Below are positions 5,998 through 5,998 of a DNA stretch of 5,998 nucleotides, piece by piece. How positions within the stretch are numbered: position 1 is the stretch's first letter; each line of letters begins with the position of its first letter. Origin of the DNA: Oscillospiraceae bacterium. GTDB lineage: Bacteria > Bacillota > Clostridia > Oscillospirales > Acutalibacteraceae. Both the position numbers and the translations under genes were made by a program. Where the stretch lies: assembly GCA_029012165.1 (NCBI GenBank), contig JAQXLO010000255.1, positions 1-5,998 on the forward strand, read 5' to 3'. The notes beneath the pieces are model-generated. The model was given only the letters and a program-made list of their open reading frames with translations, did no database searches and was not told the origin of the DNA.

Positions 5998-5998
5998 T

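Overview
The window looks like a chromosomal segment of a gut-type Gram-positive Clostridia bacterium, most likely Oscillospiraceae/Ruminococcaceae (Faecalibacterium-like). The reasons are strong AGGAGG-type ribosome binding sites, fairly GC-rich genes beside AT-rich promoters, gene types common in such genomes, and GC-rich multi-hairpin repeats in both end spacers of a style I recall from them. This placement is inference; no marker gene is present.

Layout: positions 1-349 carry no gene. They hold two related GC-rich double-hairpin repeats in opposite orientation and then two adjacent hairpins, the second terminator-like. Positions 350-1840 hold a two-gene minus-strand operon: a GH130 beta-mannoside phosphorylase (first) and a cysteine-rich DUF2284 protein (second). 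Positions 1841-2021 are a divergent promoter region with a good promoter on each strand and two short palindromes that could be operators. Positions 2022-5781 hold a two-gene plus-strand operon: a GPH/MelB-type sugar transporter with a very long charged C-terminal tail, then a GH5 glycosidase of the endoglycoceramidase-like type. Positions 5782-5998 hold a five-hairpin element bracketed by 10-base inverted repeats.

Working model: the transporter brings a beta-linked glycoside or small glycan into the cell. The GH5 enzyme, which has no signal peptide, cleaves it inside, and the GH130 enzyme phosphorolyses a beta-mannosyl disaccharide or oligosaccharide to mannose 1-phosphate. The divergent layout suggests common control, but no regulator gene lies in the window. 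DUF2284 has no obvious place in sugar catabolism. The points most worth following are the transporter's tail, the apparent loss of its cation-site aspartates, the intracellular endoglycoceramidase-like enzyme next to a mannoside phosphorylase, and the inverted-repeat-bounded hairpin element at the right end.
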